Positions 17,759-26,775 are shown, counted from the first letter of the stretch. The stretch is DNA of 64,000 nt from Arthrobacter sp. PGP41 (GCF_002953935.1 NZ_CP026514.1:372001-436000), one strand, 5' to 3'. Numbers and translations are program-made. The notes: generated by a model from the letters alone, not told the origin.

Positions 17759-18625
17759 TTGCCAGTTTCCGGGACCTCCGCGCCCCACACGTTTGCCGCC
17801 ATAGTTTCCGCGTTGCGGGCCGCCGGATGTGTTTTCGCCGAAGATGAGGCGGGGCTGCTCATCAGGGAGGCGCCCGGCCCTGCAGCACTCGCTGACTGGG
17901 TTGGCCGGCGCACATCCGGCGAGCCCCTGGAGTACATTCTTGGCTGGGCCGGCTTCGACGGAAACCGCATCGCTCTCGAGCCGGGGGTTTTTGTACCCCG
18001 GCGCCGGACCCAACTGTTGGTTGACGAGGCAGTGGGACTGCTGCAGTGCGGCCGGTTTCCCGCACCCCGCATTGTTGTTGACTTGTGCTGCGGATCGGGG
18101 GCAGTTGGGGCTGCAATTGCCCGACGGGTCCCGGGCGCCGAACTGCATGCGGCCGACGTTGACCCTGAGGCCGCGAAGTGCGCGCGCCGCAACGTGGGGC
18201 CGGTGGGCGGACGTGTGTACGAAGGGGACCTGTTCGCGGCGCTTCCGCCCGGGCTCCAGGGCCGGGTGCGCGTCCTGGCCGTGAATGCTCCCTATGTCCC
18301 CACGGATGCGATAAGGACCATGCCGCCGGAAGCCCGTCACTATGAATCACGGATAGCTCTCGACGGAGGCGCGGACGGGCTCCATTTTCATCGGCGCGTG
18401 GCCGCCGGGGCCCGGGACTGGCTTTCCTCCGAAGGGCATCTGCTCATTGAGACCAGTGAGCAGCAGGCTGAGGGAACTGCATCCGTTGTGGCCGCGGCAG
18501 GACTTGCCGTTCGGACAGTCCGCTCAGACGAACTCGACGGCACGGTGGTTATTGGCGCAGCTGTCGTTGGCAGTGCCCAGGCCACGGCTGTTCCTAACTC
18601 TCCTGTCCACTCCGCGCACCCTTGA
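17759..18625 (+). CDS. PrmC-like protein N5-glutamine methyltransferase
   Basis: A 288-residue SAM-dependent methyltransferase of the HemK/PrmC fold. I placed the start at TTG 17759 because AAAGG lies eight bases upstream; GTG 17753 is too close to it. The N-terminal helical region contains GEPLEYILGWAGFDGNRIAL, motif I is VVDLCCGSGAVGAAIA, and the active-site loop reads NAPYVPTD instead of the classical NPPY. That variant marks the second PrmC-like group annotated as putative N5-glutamine methyltransferases in actinobacteria, so the substrate need not be a release factor. It ends 35 bases before the convergent HNH gene. Confidence 0.85.
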   Translation: MPVSGTSAPHTFAAIVSALRAAGCVFAEDEAGLLIREAPGPAALADWVGRRTSGEPLEYILGWAGFDGNRIALEPGVFVPRRRTQLLVDEAVGLLQCGRFPAPRIVVDLCCGSGAVGAAIARRVPGAELHAADVDPEAAKCARRNVGPVGGRVYEGDLFAALPPGLQGRVRVLAVNAPYVPTDAIRTMPPEARHYESRIALDGGADGLHFHRRVAAGARDWLSSEGHLLIETSEQQAEGTASVVAAAGLAVRTVRSDELDGTVVIGAAVVGSAQATAVPNSPVHSAHP

Positions 18626-18659
18626 ATCCCTTATTCCCCCGACTGCGTCTTTGGGTCCC

Positions 18660-20708
18660 TCACTCCGGGGGTACTGCCGGCGGCGGGGGTGGTTTGAAGT
18701 ACTGGTTTTGTTGGGGTTTTTGTTGGGGGTCGATGTGGGGCGGGGGTGTGAACCAGGGGGTGCCATGGCGGGTGGCGATGGTCCATTGCTCTTTGTGTAT
18801 GAGGTGATGGTGGTGTGCGCAAAGGAGTGCGCCATTGTCCAGATTGGTGGGTCCGCCGCGTGACCAGTAGGTGATGTGGTGGGCTTCGCACCACGGCGCG
18901 GGGATGGTGCAGCCGGGGAAGGTGCAGCCTTGGTCGCGGGCGATAAGGGCGAGGCGTTGGGCCGCGGTGAAAAGGCGGGTTCTCCGGCCGAGGTCCAGGA
19001 CCTCCCCGTCGGTGCCCATGAGGGCGGGGATGATCTCGGCGTCGCAGGCAATCTTGCGCAGGGCTTGGGCGGCGACGGGGCCAGTGAAGGCGAAGTTCCC
19101 CGTCCCTGACAACTGGCCCTTGCTTGACCCGCTGCCCGTCCCCGACAAATTTCGGGTTCCTGACGAGTTTTCCCAGCCCTGTAGGCGGCGTGATCCTCCA
19201 GCGGCCTCTGCGTCTGTTCCCCCTCCGGTTTCCGGGCCTGTTCCTGGGCCAGCCGGGCCAGCCGGGCTGGCGGGGAGGTGGGGGAGGAGGTCTTTGTAGT
19301 TGATGGTGGCGATGATTTGGGGCCGGTTGCCGCCGGTGGTTGGCAGGGTGTCGGTGGTGAGTCCTGCTTTGACGGTGCCGATGATGCCGTCGGGTTGTAG
19401 CTGGGGCCTGGTGCGCCGTTCCAGGTCCGGGCCGGTGTCCCCGCGGGTGTCGCTCCAGACGGCGTCCTGGCCGGCGCCGTTTCCCTCCAGGCCCACACTG
19501 TCTATAGCCACGGTACCCGGGTTGTGCGCAATCCCGGAGGCAATGCCGGCTGTGGTGCGGGGGTTGGTGGCGGCATTCATGGCGGTAAGGAGGTATTCGT
19601 ATTGTTCAGTGGTGGCGAAGATTTCTAAGTGGTGCAGACCGTGGCGCGGCTTGCGGAGGAAGGCGCCTTGGGCGTGGCGGAGGGCTTCTTCGCTGGGTTC
19701 GGCTCCGTCAGCGTCGATGGCCTCAGTCCAGCGTTGGACAAGCCTGGCGAGGAAGTCGGGGTCGGCGGTAATTGCGGCGCTGGTGAGGTCCTTCTCGATC
19801 AGGTCCAGGGCGTCGGGTGTAATTAAGCGCTCAAGCCGGTCCAGTGCGGTGGCAATAATGGTGCCGGCGTAGGAGGACACCACCGGCGGGGAGGACTTGC
19901 CCTGTGCCGAGACGCGACCGGGTACAGGGGCGAGGGCGGTGGCAAGGTGTGGCCGTGCCGGTGGGAGGGGTTCACCTGTGAGGCTGGTGCCGGGCAAGGT
20001 CTGGCGGGCCAGGGCGAGGCGGCGGCGTGCTTCACGCAAGGGGATGCGGAGGCGGAGCCGGAGGAACTCAGCCGTGTTCCTGCACCCGTCATCGGCCGGC
20101 GAGGTCAGAATCCGCCTGGCGCTGCCCGCGCGGGTCTCCGTAGAGCCGGTCCCCGCAGGGCAGTTCCCCGCAGGGCAGTTCCCCGCGGGACTCTCCGCAG
20201 GGCCGTTCTCCGCAGGGCAGTCAGCCGGGGCGGCTGGTGCGGGCCAGTCCGCGTCGGTTTGGTACAGGGTTTCGACGCCGTTGTCCCAACCGGTGACCCA
20301 CGAACGGGAGCGGGTGGAGCGCTCAGCTGCAGCGTCGGCGATCGCCTCCGTGCGCTTGCGGTCCACGGCACCGGCGGACAGCAGCTGAAGGTGCTCAATA
20401 GTCCGGGCAATGTCTTCAACCTGGCCCGCGAACCTGGACACCTCCACGTAGCTGGCCCTCCGCAAGGGGCCTGCGCTGTTTGCCACGACGGCGTTGAGCA
20501 GGTCGCCGAGTCCGGACAGCCCGACTGCCGACAATTCGTCCATGTCCATGTCCATGTCACCGTGGACCGGGAGCACCCCGGAACCGGAGGGAGACGCGGT
20601 GCTGTCTGCGGGCACCGCATGCAGGTGGCCGTGCCTAAGTGGAAGGGCATGGGAGGCCAGGGCGGCTAAACCGCCGAACTCCTCAAGGTGCTCCCCAATG
20701 GCCTCCAT
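18660..20708 (-). CDS. DUF222 / HNH endonuclease-domain protein (13E12-like)
   Basis: A 682-residue protein. I chose ATG 20708 (MEAIGEHLEEFGG) as a DUF222-type start; the frame is open 61 codons further upstream without support. An N-terminal DUF222 region (FLRLRLRIPLREARRRLALARQTLPGT) is followed by a variable Gly/Thr-rich spacer and a C-terminal HNH motif (CTFPGC ... CEAHHITYWSRGGPTNLDNGALLCAHHHHLIH). Such proteins are abundant in Arthrobacter and Mycobacterium, and their biological role is unproven. An internal run of 15-base repeats encodes PAGNC-type units near residues 160-185. The gene is isolated, with no partner. Confidence 0.85.
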   Translation of the reverse strand: MEAIGEHLEEFGGLAALASHALPLRHGHLHAVPADSTASPSGSGVLPVHGDMDMDMDELSAVGLSGLGDLLNAVVANSAGPLRRASYVEVSRFAGQVEDIARTIEHLQLLSAGAVDRKRTEAIADAAAERSTRSRSWVTGWDNGVETLYQTDADWPAPAAPADCPAENGPAESPAGNCPAGNCPAGTGSTETRAGSARRILTSPADDGCRNTAEFLRLRLRIPLREARRRLALARQTLPGTSLTGEPLPPARPHLATALAPVPGRVSAQGKSSPPVVSSYAGTIIATALDRLERLITPDALDLIEKDLTSAAITADPDFLARLVQRWTEAIDADGAEPSEEALRHAQGAFLRKPRHGLHHLEIFATTEQYEYLLTAMNAATNPRTTAGIASGIAHNPGTVAIDSVGLEGNGAGQDAVWSDTRGDTGPDLERRTRPQLQPDGIIGTVKAGLTTDTLPTTGGNRPQIIATINYKDLLPHLPASPAGPAGPGTGPETGGGTDAEAAGGSRRLQGWENSSGTRNLSGTGSGSSKGQLSGTGNFAFTGPVAAQALRKIACDAEIIPALMGTDGEVLDLGRRTRLFTAAQRLALIARDQGCTFPGCTIPAPWCEAHHITYWSRGGPTNLDNGALLCAHHHHLIHKEQWTIATRHGTPWFTPPPHIDPQQKPQQNQYFKPPPPPAVPPE
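20151..20220. repeat. degenerate 15-bp tandem repeat inside the DUF222/HNH gene
   Basis: CCCCGCAGGGCAGTT is repeated exactly at 20151-20165 and 20166-20180, then decays through CCCCGCGGGACTCT and two CCGCAGGG copies. It is in frame and encodes Pro-Ala-Gly-Asn-Cys-like units in a linker. Its length is likely to vary between strains. Confidence 0.75.
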
Positions 20709-20969
20709 AGGACAACTCTGCCAAAGACCACTGACAAAAAACCGTGCTGGATCTGCTATGTGGAAAACGTGGCCGAGGTCCGCCACCCGAACAGTCCCGG
20801 GGCCGGGAAAGGGGGCACGCGGGCCAGTAATGTGGCTAAGACGCTGCTGGCCGCCGCGTCCCCCAAGGATCGCGACGGCCAGCAAAGCCATTCAGTTGTA
20901 GCACAGACCCGATGTTTTCCCGCTGTCAAGCGGACGCGGGGCCGTCACAGGCCGGACGGCGCGCCGGAA

Positions 20970-21413
20970 CTAGGCCTTTGAATCGGTCTCGTCGGAGGTG
21001 CCGAGGTTCAGCGTTTCCGGGTGGGTGCTGTGCGCGGGGATGTGGTCCTCGCCAAGGTCGTCGCCGCTTGGGGTGCCCGAGGTACCTGGAACCGTGGTGC
21101 CGGGGGCACCGGCTGTCGTGCCGGCGTCGGAGGTTGTCTGCTTGGTGCCGTCGGAACCGGAGGAGCCTTCACGATGCACCGCTGAGCCGATCACCGTACC
21201 TGCCCGGCGTGCGGCCTCACTCAACTGGTCCGCGACCTCGGGAGCCTTTTCCTTAATGGCCTCCGTTGCAACCGCAACTTTGTCCTGCACAGGTTTACTG
21301 TCCCAGATGCCCGCAGCGCGTGCCTTGAGCTTGTCATAGGCGGCCCTGCCGGACCTCGACCCAAGCACGTAGCCTGCGGCAATACCAATGCCCAAAAGAA
21401 GTTTGTTTTTCAC
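20970..21413 (-). CDS. YtxH-like membrane-anchored protein
   Basis: A 147-residue protein with a short N-terminal hydrophobic helix (MKNKLLLGIGIAAGYVLGSR), a helical charged stretch resembling YtxH proteins (AAYDKLKARAAGIWDSKPVQ to about residue 75) and a low-complexity Gly/Thr/Ser/Asp tail. YtxH-type proteins are general-stress membrane proteins of unknown mechanism. It lies 111 bases downstream of the GlsB/YeaQ gene on the same strand, separated by a terminator-like hairpin, and the two are probably stress-responsive together. Confidence 0.75.
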   Translation of the reverse strand: MKNKLLLGIGIAAGYVLGSRSGRAAYDKLKARAAGIWDSKPVQDKVAVATEAIKEKAPEVADQLSEAARRAGTVIGSAVHREGSSGSDGTKQTTSDAGTTAGAPGTTVPGTSGTPSGDDLGEDHIPAHSTHPETLNLGTSDETDSKA

Positions 21414-21469
21414 GATGAACTCCTGCTCACTGAGAAGGTTTCGCTTCCGGCCAGAGAGGCCGGGAGATA

Positions 21470-21509
21470 GGAAAACCGGCCCGGGGATGTTGTCCCCAGG
21501 CCGGTTTCC
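21470..21509. terminator. intrinsic terminator after the GlsB/YeaQ-type gene
   Basis: GGAAAACCGGC (21470-21480) pairs with GCCGGTTTCC (21500-21509), and GGGGA with TCCCC inside it. Read on the minus strand it follows the stop at 21525 and should limit read-through into the YtxH-like gene. Confidence 0.6.
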
Positions 21510-21524
21510 TGGCTTACGCGGCAG

Positions 21525-21791
21525 TTAGCCGCGAGCGCCACGCTTGGTGACCATGCCGTAAACCAGCAGCACGATAAGCGCGCCGCCGATGGCCAGCAGC
21601 CACGTCTGCAGGGAGAAGAACTCCTGCAGTCCGCTGCCAAAGATCATTCCGCCAATCCAGCCGCCGAGGAGTGCTCCAACGACGCCCAGGACGAGGGTGA
21701 TGATCCAGCCGCCACCCTGCCGGCCCGGGAGGATCGCCTTAGCGATCGCACCAGCAATAAGTCCGAGAATCAGAAATGCAAGAAATCCCAT
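21525..21791 (-). CDS. GlsB/YeaQ/YmgE family stress-response membrane protein
   Basis: An 88-residue, glycine-rich, three-helix membrane protein (transglycosylase-associated protein family). The signature GAIAKAILPGRQGGGWIITLVLGVVGALLGGWIGGMIFG is complete. A full stop follows KRGARG. Members are induced by general stress, but their biochemical role is unknown. AGGAAGAGG lies directly upstream of the ATG. A motif with TAAGCATG shared with the gene at 34078 lies about 75-97 bases upstream. Confidence 0.9.
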   Translation of the reverse strand: MGFLAFLILGLIAGAIAKAILPGRQGGGWIITLVLGVVGALLGGWIGGMIFGSGLQEFFSLQTWLLAIGGALIVLLVYGMVTKRGARG

Positions 21792-21865
21792 TTTTCGTTC
21801 CTCTTCCTAAGTAAAGGAGGCCTCCGGATCCCGGAAGCACTTCATCCTTCTGGCTCAATAGTAAT

Positions 21866-21888
21866 CATGCTTATTATCTATTTGCCAA
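21866..21888 (-). promoter_or_regulatory. TTGGCAA-N8-TAAGCATG motif before the GlsB/YeaQ-type gene
   Basis: Read on the minus strand, TTGGCAA (21888-21882) is followed by eight bases and TAAGCATG (21873-21866). The same two words with the same spacing precede the gene at 34078. It may be a promoter or activator site. The function is inferred from recurrence only. Confidence 0.45.
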
Positions 21889-21924
21889 CCCCGGATTCAC
21901 GGAAAAGTCCACTTCAGGCCCGTT

Positions 21925-22758
21925 TCAGTGCCCCGTCACGTCTGAATCGTTGCCCGCACCGGGACCTTCGTCCAGGACCGATAATTCCGCTAGATCCTGC
22001 GGATCCAGGGCGAAGTCGAAGATGTCCAGGTTTTCCCTCATCCGGTCCGGATTCGACGTTTTCGGAATCGTTACAATTCCGTTTTGAACATGCCAGCGAA
22101 GGACCAGTTGGCCGGGCGTTTTTCCGTGCTTTTCGGCAAGTTGGAAGAGGATGGGAGCGCCGAGCAGGCTGGCTCCGGCGCCCCCCAGCGGGCTGTAGGA
22201 CTCCGTGACGATTCCGTGCTTCGCGTGGAATTCCCGCTCGGCCGCGCGCGTGACGGCCGGAGTCAGCTGGATCTGGTTGACGGCGGGGACCACGTCAGTG
22301 TCGGCCATCAGCCGTTCCAGGTGGGCGGGTTTGAAATTGGAGACGCCGATGGAGCGCACTTTTCCTTCCGCCTGGAGCCGCTCGAAGGTTTTCCACGTGG
22401 AGATGTACTCGTCCCGCGCGGGCAGGGGCCAGTGAATCAGCAGCAAGTCCACGTAATCCAGCCCCAGCCGCTTCAGTGACCCCTCCAGCCCTGCCACCGC
22501 CCTGTCGTTCCCCTGGAACTGGCCGTCCAGCTTGGTGGTGATGAACAGCTCGCCACGGTCCACGCCGCTGGCCCGGATGCCGTTGCCCACGCCCTGCTCG
22601 TTGCCGTATTTCACTGCGGTATCGATGTGCCGGTATCCGGCTTCCAAGGCCTGCACGACGGCGGTGGCCGCCTGGTCGTCGTCGAGCGGCCAGGTGCCAA
22701 GGCCCACTTGGGGGATGGAGTAGCCGTCATTGAGCTTGGTCAGCGGTGCAAGTGTCAT
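21925..22758 (-). CDS. aldo/keto reductase (2,5-diketo-D-gluconate reductase-like)
   Basis: A 277-residue NADPH-dependent reductase of the AKR5-like group. Catalytic motifs are DTAVKYGNEQGVG (Asp, Tyr), ITTKLDGQ (Lys) and LLIHWPLP (His), and the C-terminal cofactor block is IPKTSNPDRMRENLDIFDFAL. Members reduce 2,5-diketogluconate, methylglyoxal and other small carbonyls. It is the last gene of a minus-strand run of reductase/epimerase genes starting at 25679, after a gap of 79 bases. The substrate is not set by the sequence. Confidence 0.88.
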   Translation of the reverse strand: MTLAPLTKLNDGYSIPQVGLGTWPLDDDQAATAVVQALEAGYRHIDTAVKYGNEQGVGNGIRASGVDRGELFITTKLDGQFQGNDRAVAGLEGSLKRLGLDYVDLLLIHWPLPARDEYISTWKTFERLQAEGKVRSIGVSNFKPAHLERLMADTDVVPAVNQIQLTPAVTRAAEREFHAKHGIVTESYSPLGGAGASLLGAPILFQLAEKHGKTPGQLVLRWHVQNGIVTIPKTSNPDRMRENLDIFDFALDPQDLAELSVLDEGPGAGNDSDVTGH

Positions 22759-22837
22759 TTCAACAGTCTCTCCCGGATCGGCCTGCCCGGCCTTTGAACG
22801 CCCGGGGAATATTGGAAAGCGGCGCTGCCCGCCTGCG

Positions 22838-23866
22838 TCAGGCGCCCTGCCTGGCCCAGCCGGTCAGCCGGTCGCTGAGGTCCATGAACTGCCGGTCCAC
22901 CAGCTGGAGACCAGGATTCGCGTCATACCAGTCCACGATTTCCCGGGCGCCGTCGGAGAAGGGAATGGTGGCGCAGTAGCCGGGGACCAGGGACTTGATC
23001 TTGGTGTTGTCGAAAACCACCGAGTGGGAGCGGTCGCCCAGGAGGTTAGGTCCGAGTTCCGGGCTGTGTGCGGCGATGGTTTCCGAGGCAACGTGGACCA
23101 GTTCCGGGTCCGCCACACCGGCTGCACGGGCGAACAGCTGGTAGACCTGGTTCCAGGGCAGGTACTCGTCGGACGTGATGGTGTAGCTCTCGCCTACCGC
23201 CTGCGGCAGGCCGAGCAGCCCCACAAAAGCCTTGGCAAAGTCCATGCTGTGCGTCAGGGTCCACAGCGAGGTCCCGTCCCCGTGCACCATGACCGGCAGC
23301 CCCGCCCGCATCCGGTGGATGTCCGTCCAGCCGCCCACCATGGCGATCTTGGTGCGGTCATACGTGTGGGAAGGGCGCACCACGGTGAGCGGGAAATCCT
23401 GCTCTCTGTAGGCCTCGTAAAACAGTTCTTCGCAAGCGATCTTGTCCCGCGAATACTGCCAGAACGGGTTCTTCAGGGGCGTGGACTCGCGGATCGGAAG
23501 CCGGGTGGGCGGCTTCTGGTACGCAGAGGCGGAGCTGACGAACACGTACTGCCCCGTGCGGCCTGTAAACAGGTCCAGGGCGGCCTTGGCGTGGTCGGGG
23601 GTGTATGTGATGAAGTCCGCGACGGCATCGAAATCGCGTCCCCCCAACGCGTCACGGAGCGCGGAGGCGTCCCGGACGTCCGCGGTCAGGCTTTCGGCCC
23701 CTTCCGGGACCGGCCTTGTGGACCGGCCCCGGTTGAGGATGGTCAGCCGGTGCCCCAGCGCGACGGCGCGTTCTGCCGCCGCCGCGCTGATGACGCCGGT
23801 GCCGCCGAGGAAGAGGATGTTCCTCGGCGCAACCGTACCGGCTTCAGGGGTGGATGGGTTCACCAT
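22838..23866 (-). CDS. NAD-dependent epimerase/dehydratase family protein
   Basis: A 342-residue extended-SDR protein. The N-terminal nucleotide-binding motif is ILFLGGTGVISAAAAERAVALGHRLTILNRG. Thus it has GGTGxIS as in atypical SDRs related to mRNA-binding/isoflavone-reductase-like proteins. No canonical YxxxK stands in the usual position; SSASAYQKPP may fill that role. The start overlaps the stop of the upstream aldo/keto reductase by seven bases, so they are coupled. A sugar-nucleotide or polyol substrate is possible but not shown. Confidence 0.8.
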   Translation of the reverse strand: MVNPSTPEAGTVAPRNILFLGGTGVISAAAAERAVALGHRLTILNRGRSTRPVPEGAESLTADVRDASALRDALGGRDFDAVADFITYTPDHAKAALDLFTGRTGQYVFVSSASAYQKPPTRLPIRESTPLKNPFWQYSRDKIACEELFYEAYREQDFPLTVVRPSHTYDRTKIAMVGGWTDIHRMRAGLPVMVHGDGTSLWTLTHSMDFAKAFVGLLGLPQAVGESYTITSDEYLPWNQVYQLFARAAGVADPELVHVASETIAAHSPELGPNLLGDRSHSVVFDNTKIKSLVPGYCATIPFSDGAREIVDWYDANPGLQLVDRQFMDLSDRLTGWARQGA

Positions 23867-24831
23867 GCGTAGTCTTCCGGTGCCGTACGGTGGCCCGGGA
23901 AAATGTCGTCCAGCCGCTTGAGGGTGTCGGCGTCCAGGGCCACGTCCAATGCCCTGACGGCGGCGTCCAGCTGTTCCTGGGTGCGCGGTCCCACGATGGG
24001 TGCCGTGACGGCAGGCTGGTGCAGGAGCCAGGAAAGGGCGATGTCGCCCGGCTCGTGGCCCAGCTCATCGGCGAAATCCTCGTACTGCCGGATCTGGTCT
24101 TCGTGCTTCTTGAGCGTTTCGGCTGCACGGCCCTCGGTGCGCCGGACGCCGTCGCGCTCTTTCTTCAGCACCCCGCCCAGCAGCCCGCCCTGCAGCGGCG
24201 ACCAGGGGATGAGCCCCAGCCCGTACTGCTGGGCCGCCGGGATCACTTCCAGCTCCACCTGGCGCATGAACAGGTTGTAGATGGACTGCTCGCTCACCAG
24301 GCCGGTGTAGTTGCGCCGCCTGGCCGCCTCCTGGGCCTGGGCAATGTGCCAACCGGCGAAGTTGCTGCTGCCCGAGTAGAGGATCTTCCCTTGCTGGACA
24401 GCCACTTCGATGGCCTGCCAGATTTCGTCCCACGGGGTGTCCCGGTCGATGTGGTGGAACTGGTAGACGTCGATGTAGTCCGTCTGCAGGCGCTTCAGGC
24501 TGGCGTCGAGGGCGCGGCGGATGTTTAGGGCGGAGAGCTTGGACTCGTTAGGGCGGTCCGTCATGGTGCCGTAAAGCTTGGTGGCCAGGACGGTGTGCTC
24601 GCGGCGCTCGCCGCCCTTGGCGAACCAGCGGCCAATGATTTCTTCGGTCCAGCCGCGGTGGCCGGCGCCGCCGTAGACGTTGGCGGTGTCGAAGAAGTTG
24701 ATGCCCTGCTCGCGGGCCGAATCCATGATGGAGTGGGCGTCCGCTTCCTCTGTCTGCGGACCGAAATTCATGGTGCCGAGGCAAAGGCGGGAGACTTTCA
24801 GGCCGGAGCGGCCCAGGTGGGTGTACTGCAT
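23860..24831 (-). CDS. aldo/keto reductase
   Basis: A 323-residue reductase beginning MQYTHLGRSGLKVSRLCLGT, of the L-glyceraldehyde-3-phosphate reductase/YajO-like group. Catalytic residues lie in FFDTANVYGGAGHRGWTEE, TVLATKLYGTM and VYQFHHIDRD. The C-terminal GPRTQEQLDAAVRALDVALD binds the cofactor. It is translationally coupled to the epimerase gene downstream and follows the gene at 24858 by 26 bases, so three genes form one transcription unit. Natural substrate unknown. Confidence 0.88.
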   Translation of the reverse strand: MQYTHLGRSGLKVSRLCLGTMNFGPQTEEADAHSIMDSAREQGINFFDTANVYGGAGHRGWTEEIIGRWFAKGGERREHTVLATKLYGTMTDRPNESKLSALNIRRALDASLKRLQTDYIDVYQFHHIDRDTPWDEIWQAIEVAVQQGKILYSGSSNFAGWHIAQAQEAARRRNYTGLVSEQSIYNLFMRQVELEVIPAAQQYGLGLIPWSPLQGGLLGGVLKKERDGVRRTEGRAAETLKKHEDQIRQYEDFADELGHEPGDIALSWLLHQPAVTAPIVGPRTQEQLDAAVRALDVALDADTLKRLDDIFPGHRTAPEDYAW

Positions 24832-24857
24832 TGCTGAATCCTTTGGGTTTGGTGGTT

Positions 24858-25679
24858 CTACAGCTGCGTGAAGGCGGCGACGGCGGGATCGGAACCGATG
24901 CGGGCACCGGACTCAAGGGCGCTGATGGCGGCAAGCTCATCGGCGGAGAGGGTGAGGGCGGAGGCGGCGAAGTTCTCCCGGATCCGGGCGGCCTGGCTGG
25001 ACTTGGGAATCACGATGTTTCCTGCGGCCAGATGCCAGGCGAGCACCACCTGCGCCGGGGTGGCATTGTGGGCGTTGGCAATGCCGGTCACCGCATTGCC
25101 GTTCAGGTCACCGCCCTGTCCCAGCGGGCTATAGGCCTCCACTGCGATGCCAAGGCCCCGGCACTTGGCCGCAAGGTCTGCCTGCTGGTAGCTGGGGTGC
25201 AGTTCGATCTGGTTCACGGCCGGGACGATCTCCGAGGACTCCAGCAGGTTGTCCAGGTGCTCGGCGAGGAAATTGGAAACGCCGATGGCGCGGATCTGGT
25301 TGTTCTCGTAGAGCCGTTCCATCTCCTTCCAGGCCTGGACGTACAAGTCCTGCGACGGGACGGGCCAGTGGATGAGGTAGAGGTCAACGTAGTCGAGGCC
25401 AAGGGCTTTGCGGCTGTTCTGGAATGCTTCCTGCGCGCGGTCCTGCTCGCCGTTCCGGAGCTTGGTGGTGACAAAGATGTCCTCGCGCGGAATGCCGGTG
25501 GCCGCGATGGCGGCACCCACGCCCGCCTCGTTCCGGTAGGCGGCGGCCGTGTCTATGTGGCGGTATCCGGCCTCGAAGGCGTCCTCCACGGTCCGCTGCG
25601 TGTCCTCCGGCGGTACCTGGAAGACGCCGAAACCAAGCTGGGGGACAGTGACGCCGTTGTTCAGTGTCAGCTCTGACAT
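24858..25679 (-). CDS. aldo/keto reductase (2,5-diketo-D-gluconate reductase-like)
   Basis: A 273-residue AKR5-type reductase. AAGGAG six bases upstream fixes the start at ATG 25679 (MSELTLNNGVTVPQLGFGVF). Catalytic motifs are DTAAAYRNEAGVG, FVTTKLRNGEQ and LYLIHWPVPSQ, with IPKSSQAARIRENF for NADPH binding. It is the first gene of the minus-strand reductase operon and is divergent from an XRE-type regulator at 25873, which is a candidate controller. It is about 40-50% alike by eye to the paralogue at 21925, so the pair may have different carbonyl preferences. Confidence 0.88.
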   Translation of the reverse strand: MSELTLNNGVTVPQLGFGVFQVPPEDTQRTVEDAFEAGYRHIDTAAAYRNEAGVGAAIAATGIPREDIFVTTKLRNGEQDRAQEAFQNSRKALGLDYVDLYLIHWPVPSQDLYVQAWKEMERLYENNQIRAIGVSNFLAEHLDNLLESSEIVPAVNQIELHPSYQQADLAAKCRGLGIAVEAYSPLGQGGDLNGNAVTGIANAHNATPAQVVLAWHLAAGNIVIPKSSQAARIRENFAASALTLSADELAAISALESGARIGSDPAVAAFTQL

Positions 25680-25872
25680 TGGGGCTCCTTGAAACATGCG
25701 GGGGTTGGGTGCCGTTGACTCGACGGGAGAAAGCGGTTTCCGCTGGCTCGCTTTCGAGCCTATGCACTTTTGGCCGGGAAGTCAGCAGGAGAACCTGATT
25801 CTGTTTTTCCTAGGACTCCCAGTCCTACCTTCGTTGTAGGCGGGGCCCACCATGCCGGGCACAATGGTCTGC

Positions 25873-26775
25873 ATGGGTCAAAGCGCCGAGTTCGGAAAAT
25901 TCCTCAAAGCCATGCGGTCCCGCCTGAGCCCTGAGGACGCCGGTGCGGGACCCACCTCCGGTGCGCGCAGGGTTCCCGGCCTCCGCCGCGAAGAAGTCGC
26001 CAGGCTGGCAGGGGTCAGCACCGATTACTACGTCAGGCTGGAGCAGGGCCGGAACATCCATCCTTCGCGGACCGTCCTGGAGGCAGTGTCCAGGGCCTTG
26101 AGGCTGGACAGCAGCGAGCATGCGCACATGATGGACCTCCTGGAAAACTGTGCCGGGGCCTCAAGGTCCAGCACATCGGCCGCCCAGGCGGTCCGTCCGG
26201 CGTTGCGCCAGCTCCTTGAGGCGATGGGCGATGTGCCGGCCATGGTGCTGGGCCGGCGCAGTGACATCCTCGGCGGCAACAGGATGGCCTTCCTGCTGTT
26301 CGCGGATTTCCCCGCCCTGCCGGCCGCTGAACGTAACCTGACCCGCTGGCTCATTCTTGATCCGTCTGCCCGCGAGCTCTTCCGTGACTGGAAAACCGTG
26401 GCGGCGGAAGCAGCCGGGGCGTTGAGGCTGGACGTGGGCCGCCACCCCAACGACGCCCAGGCCAACCAGTTGGTGGGCGAACTCGCCGTCCAGAGCGAGC
26501 ACTTCCGCCAATGGTGGGCCGGGCACCGGGTGGCCACGAGGTCCGCGGGAAGCGTACGCCTGCACCATCCCGCCGTCGGGGACCTGGAGCTGAACTTTGA
26601 AAACCTCGTCCTCCCGGACGATCCCGACCAGACGCTTCGGATGTATTCGGCCCGGCCGGGTTCGCCGTCGGCCGACGCCCTTGCGCTGCTCGGCAGCCTG
26701 GGAGCACCCCACCCGGCGGCCGAACGTGAAACCGGCCGCATCGATGCTCCGGCCACGGCGGAACGCAGGGAATGA
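25873..26775 (+). CDS. XRE-family regulator with MmyB-like ligand-binding domain
   Basis: A 300-residue regulator. The likely start is MGQSAEFGKFLKAMRSRL (ATG 25873). ATG 25852 is also in frame. The N-terminal helix-turn-helix spans about residues 35-65 (VPGLRREEVARLAGVSTDYYVRLEQGRNIHPS), and the C-terminal MmyB-like PAS-type domain reads LGRRSDILGGNRMAFLLFADF to RLHHPAVGDLELNFENLVLPDDPDQTLRMYSA. This architecture usually controls a divergently encoded oxidoreductase, here the aldo/keto reductase operon. The ligand is unknown; fatty acids have been proposed for the MmyB domain. Confidence 0.88.
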   Translation: MGQSAEFGKFLKAMRSRLSPEDAGAGPTSGARRVPGLRREEVARLAGVSTDYYVRLEQGRNIHPSRTVLEAVSRALRLDSSEHAHMMDLLENCAGASRSSTSAAQAVRPALRQLLEAMGDVPAMVLGRRSDILGGNRMAFLLFADFPALPAAERNLTRWLILDPSARELFRDWKTVAAEAAGALRLDVGRHPNDAQANQLVGELAVQSEHFRQWWAGHRVATRSAGSVRLHHPAVGDLELNFENLVLPDDPDQTLRMYSARPGSPSADALALLGSLGAPHPAAERETGRIDAPATAERRE

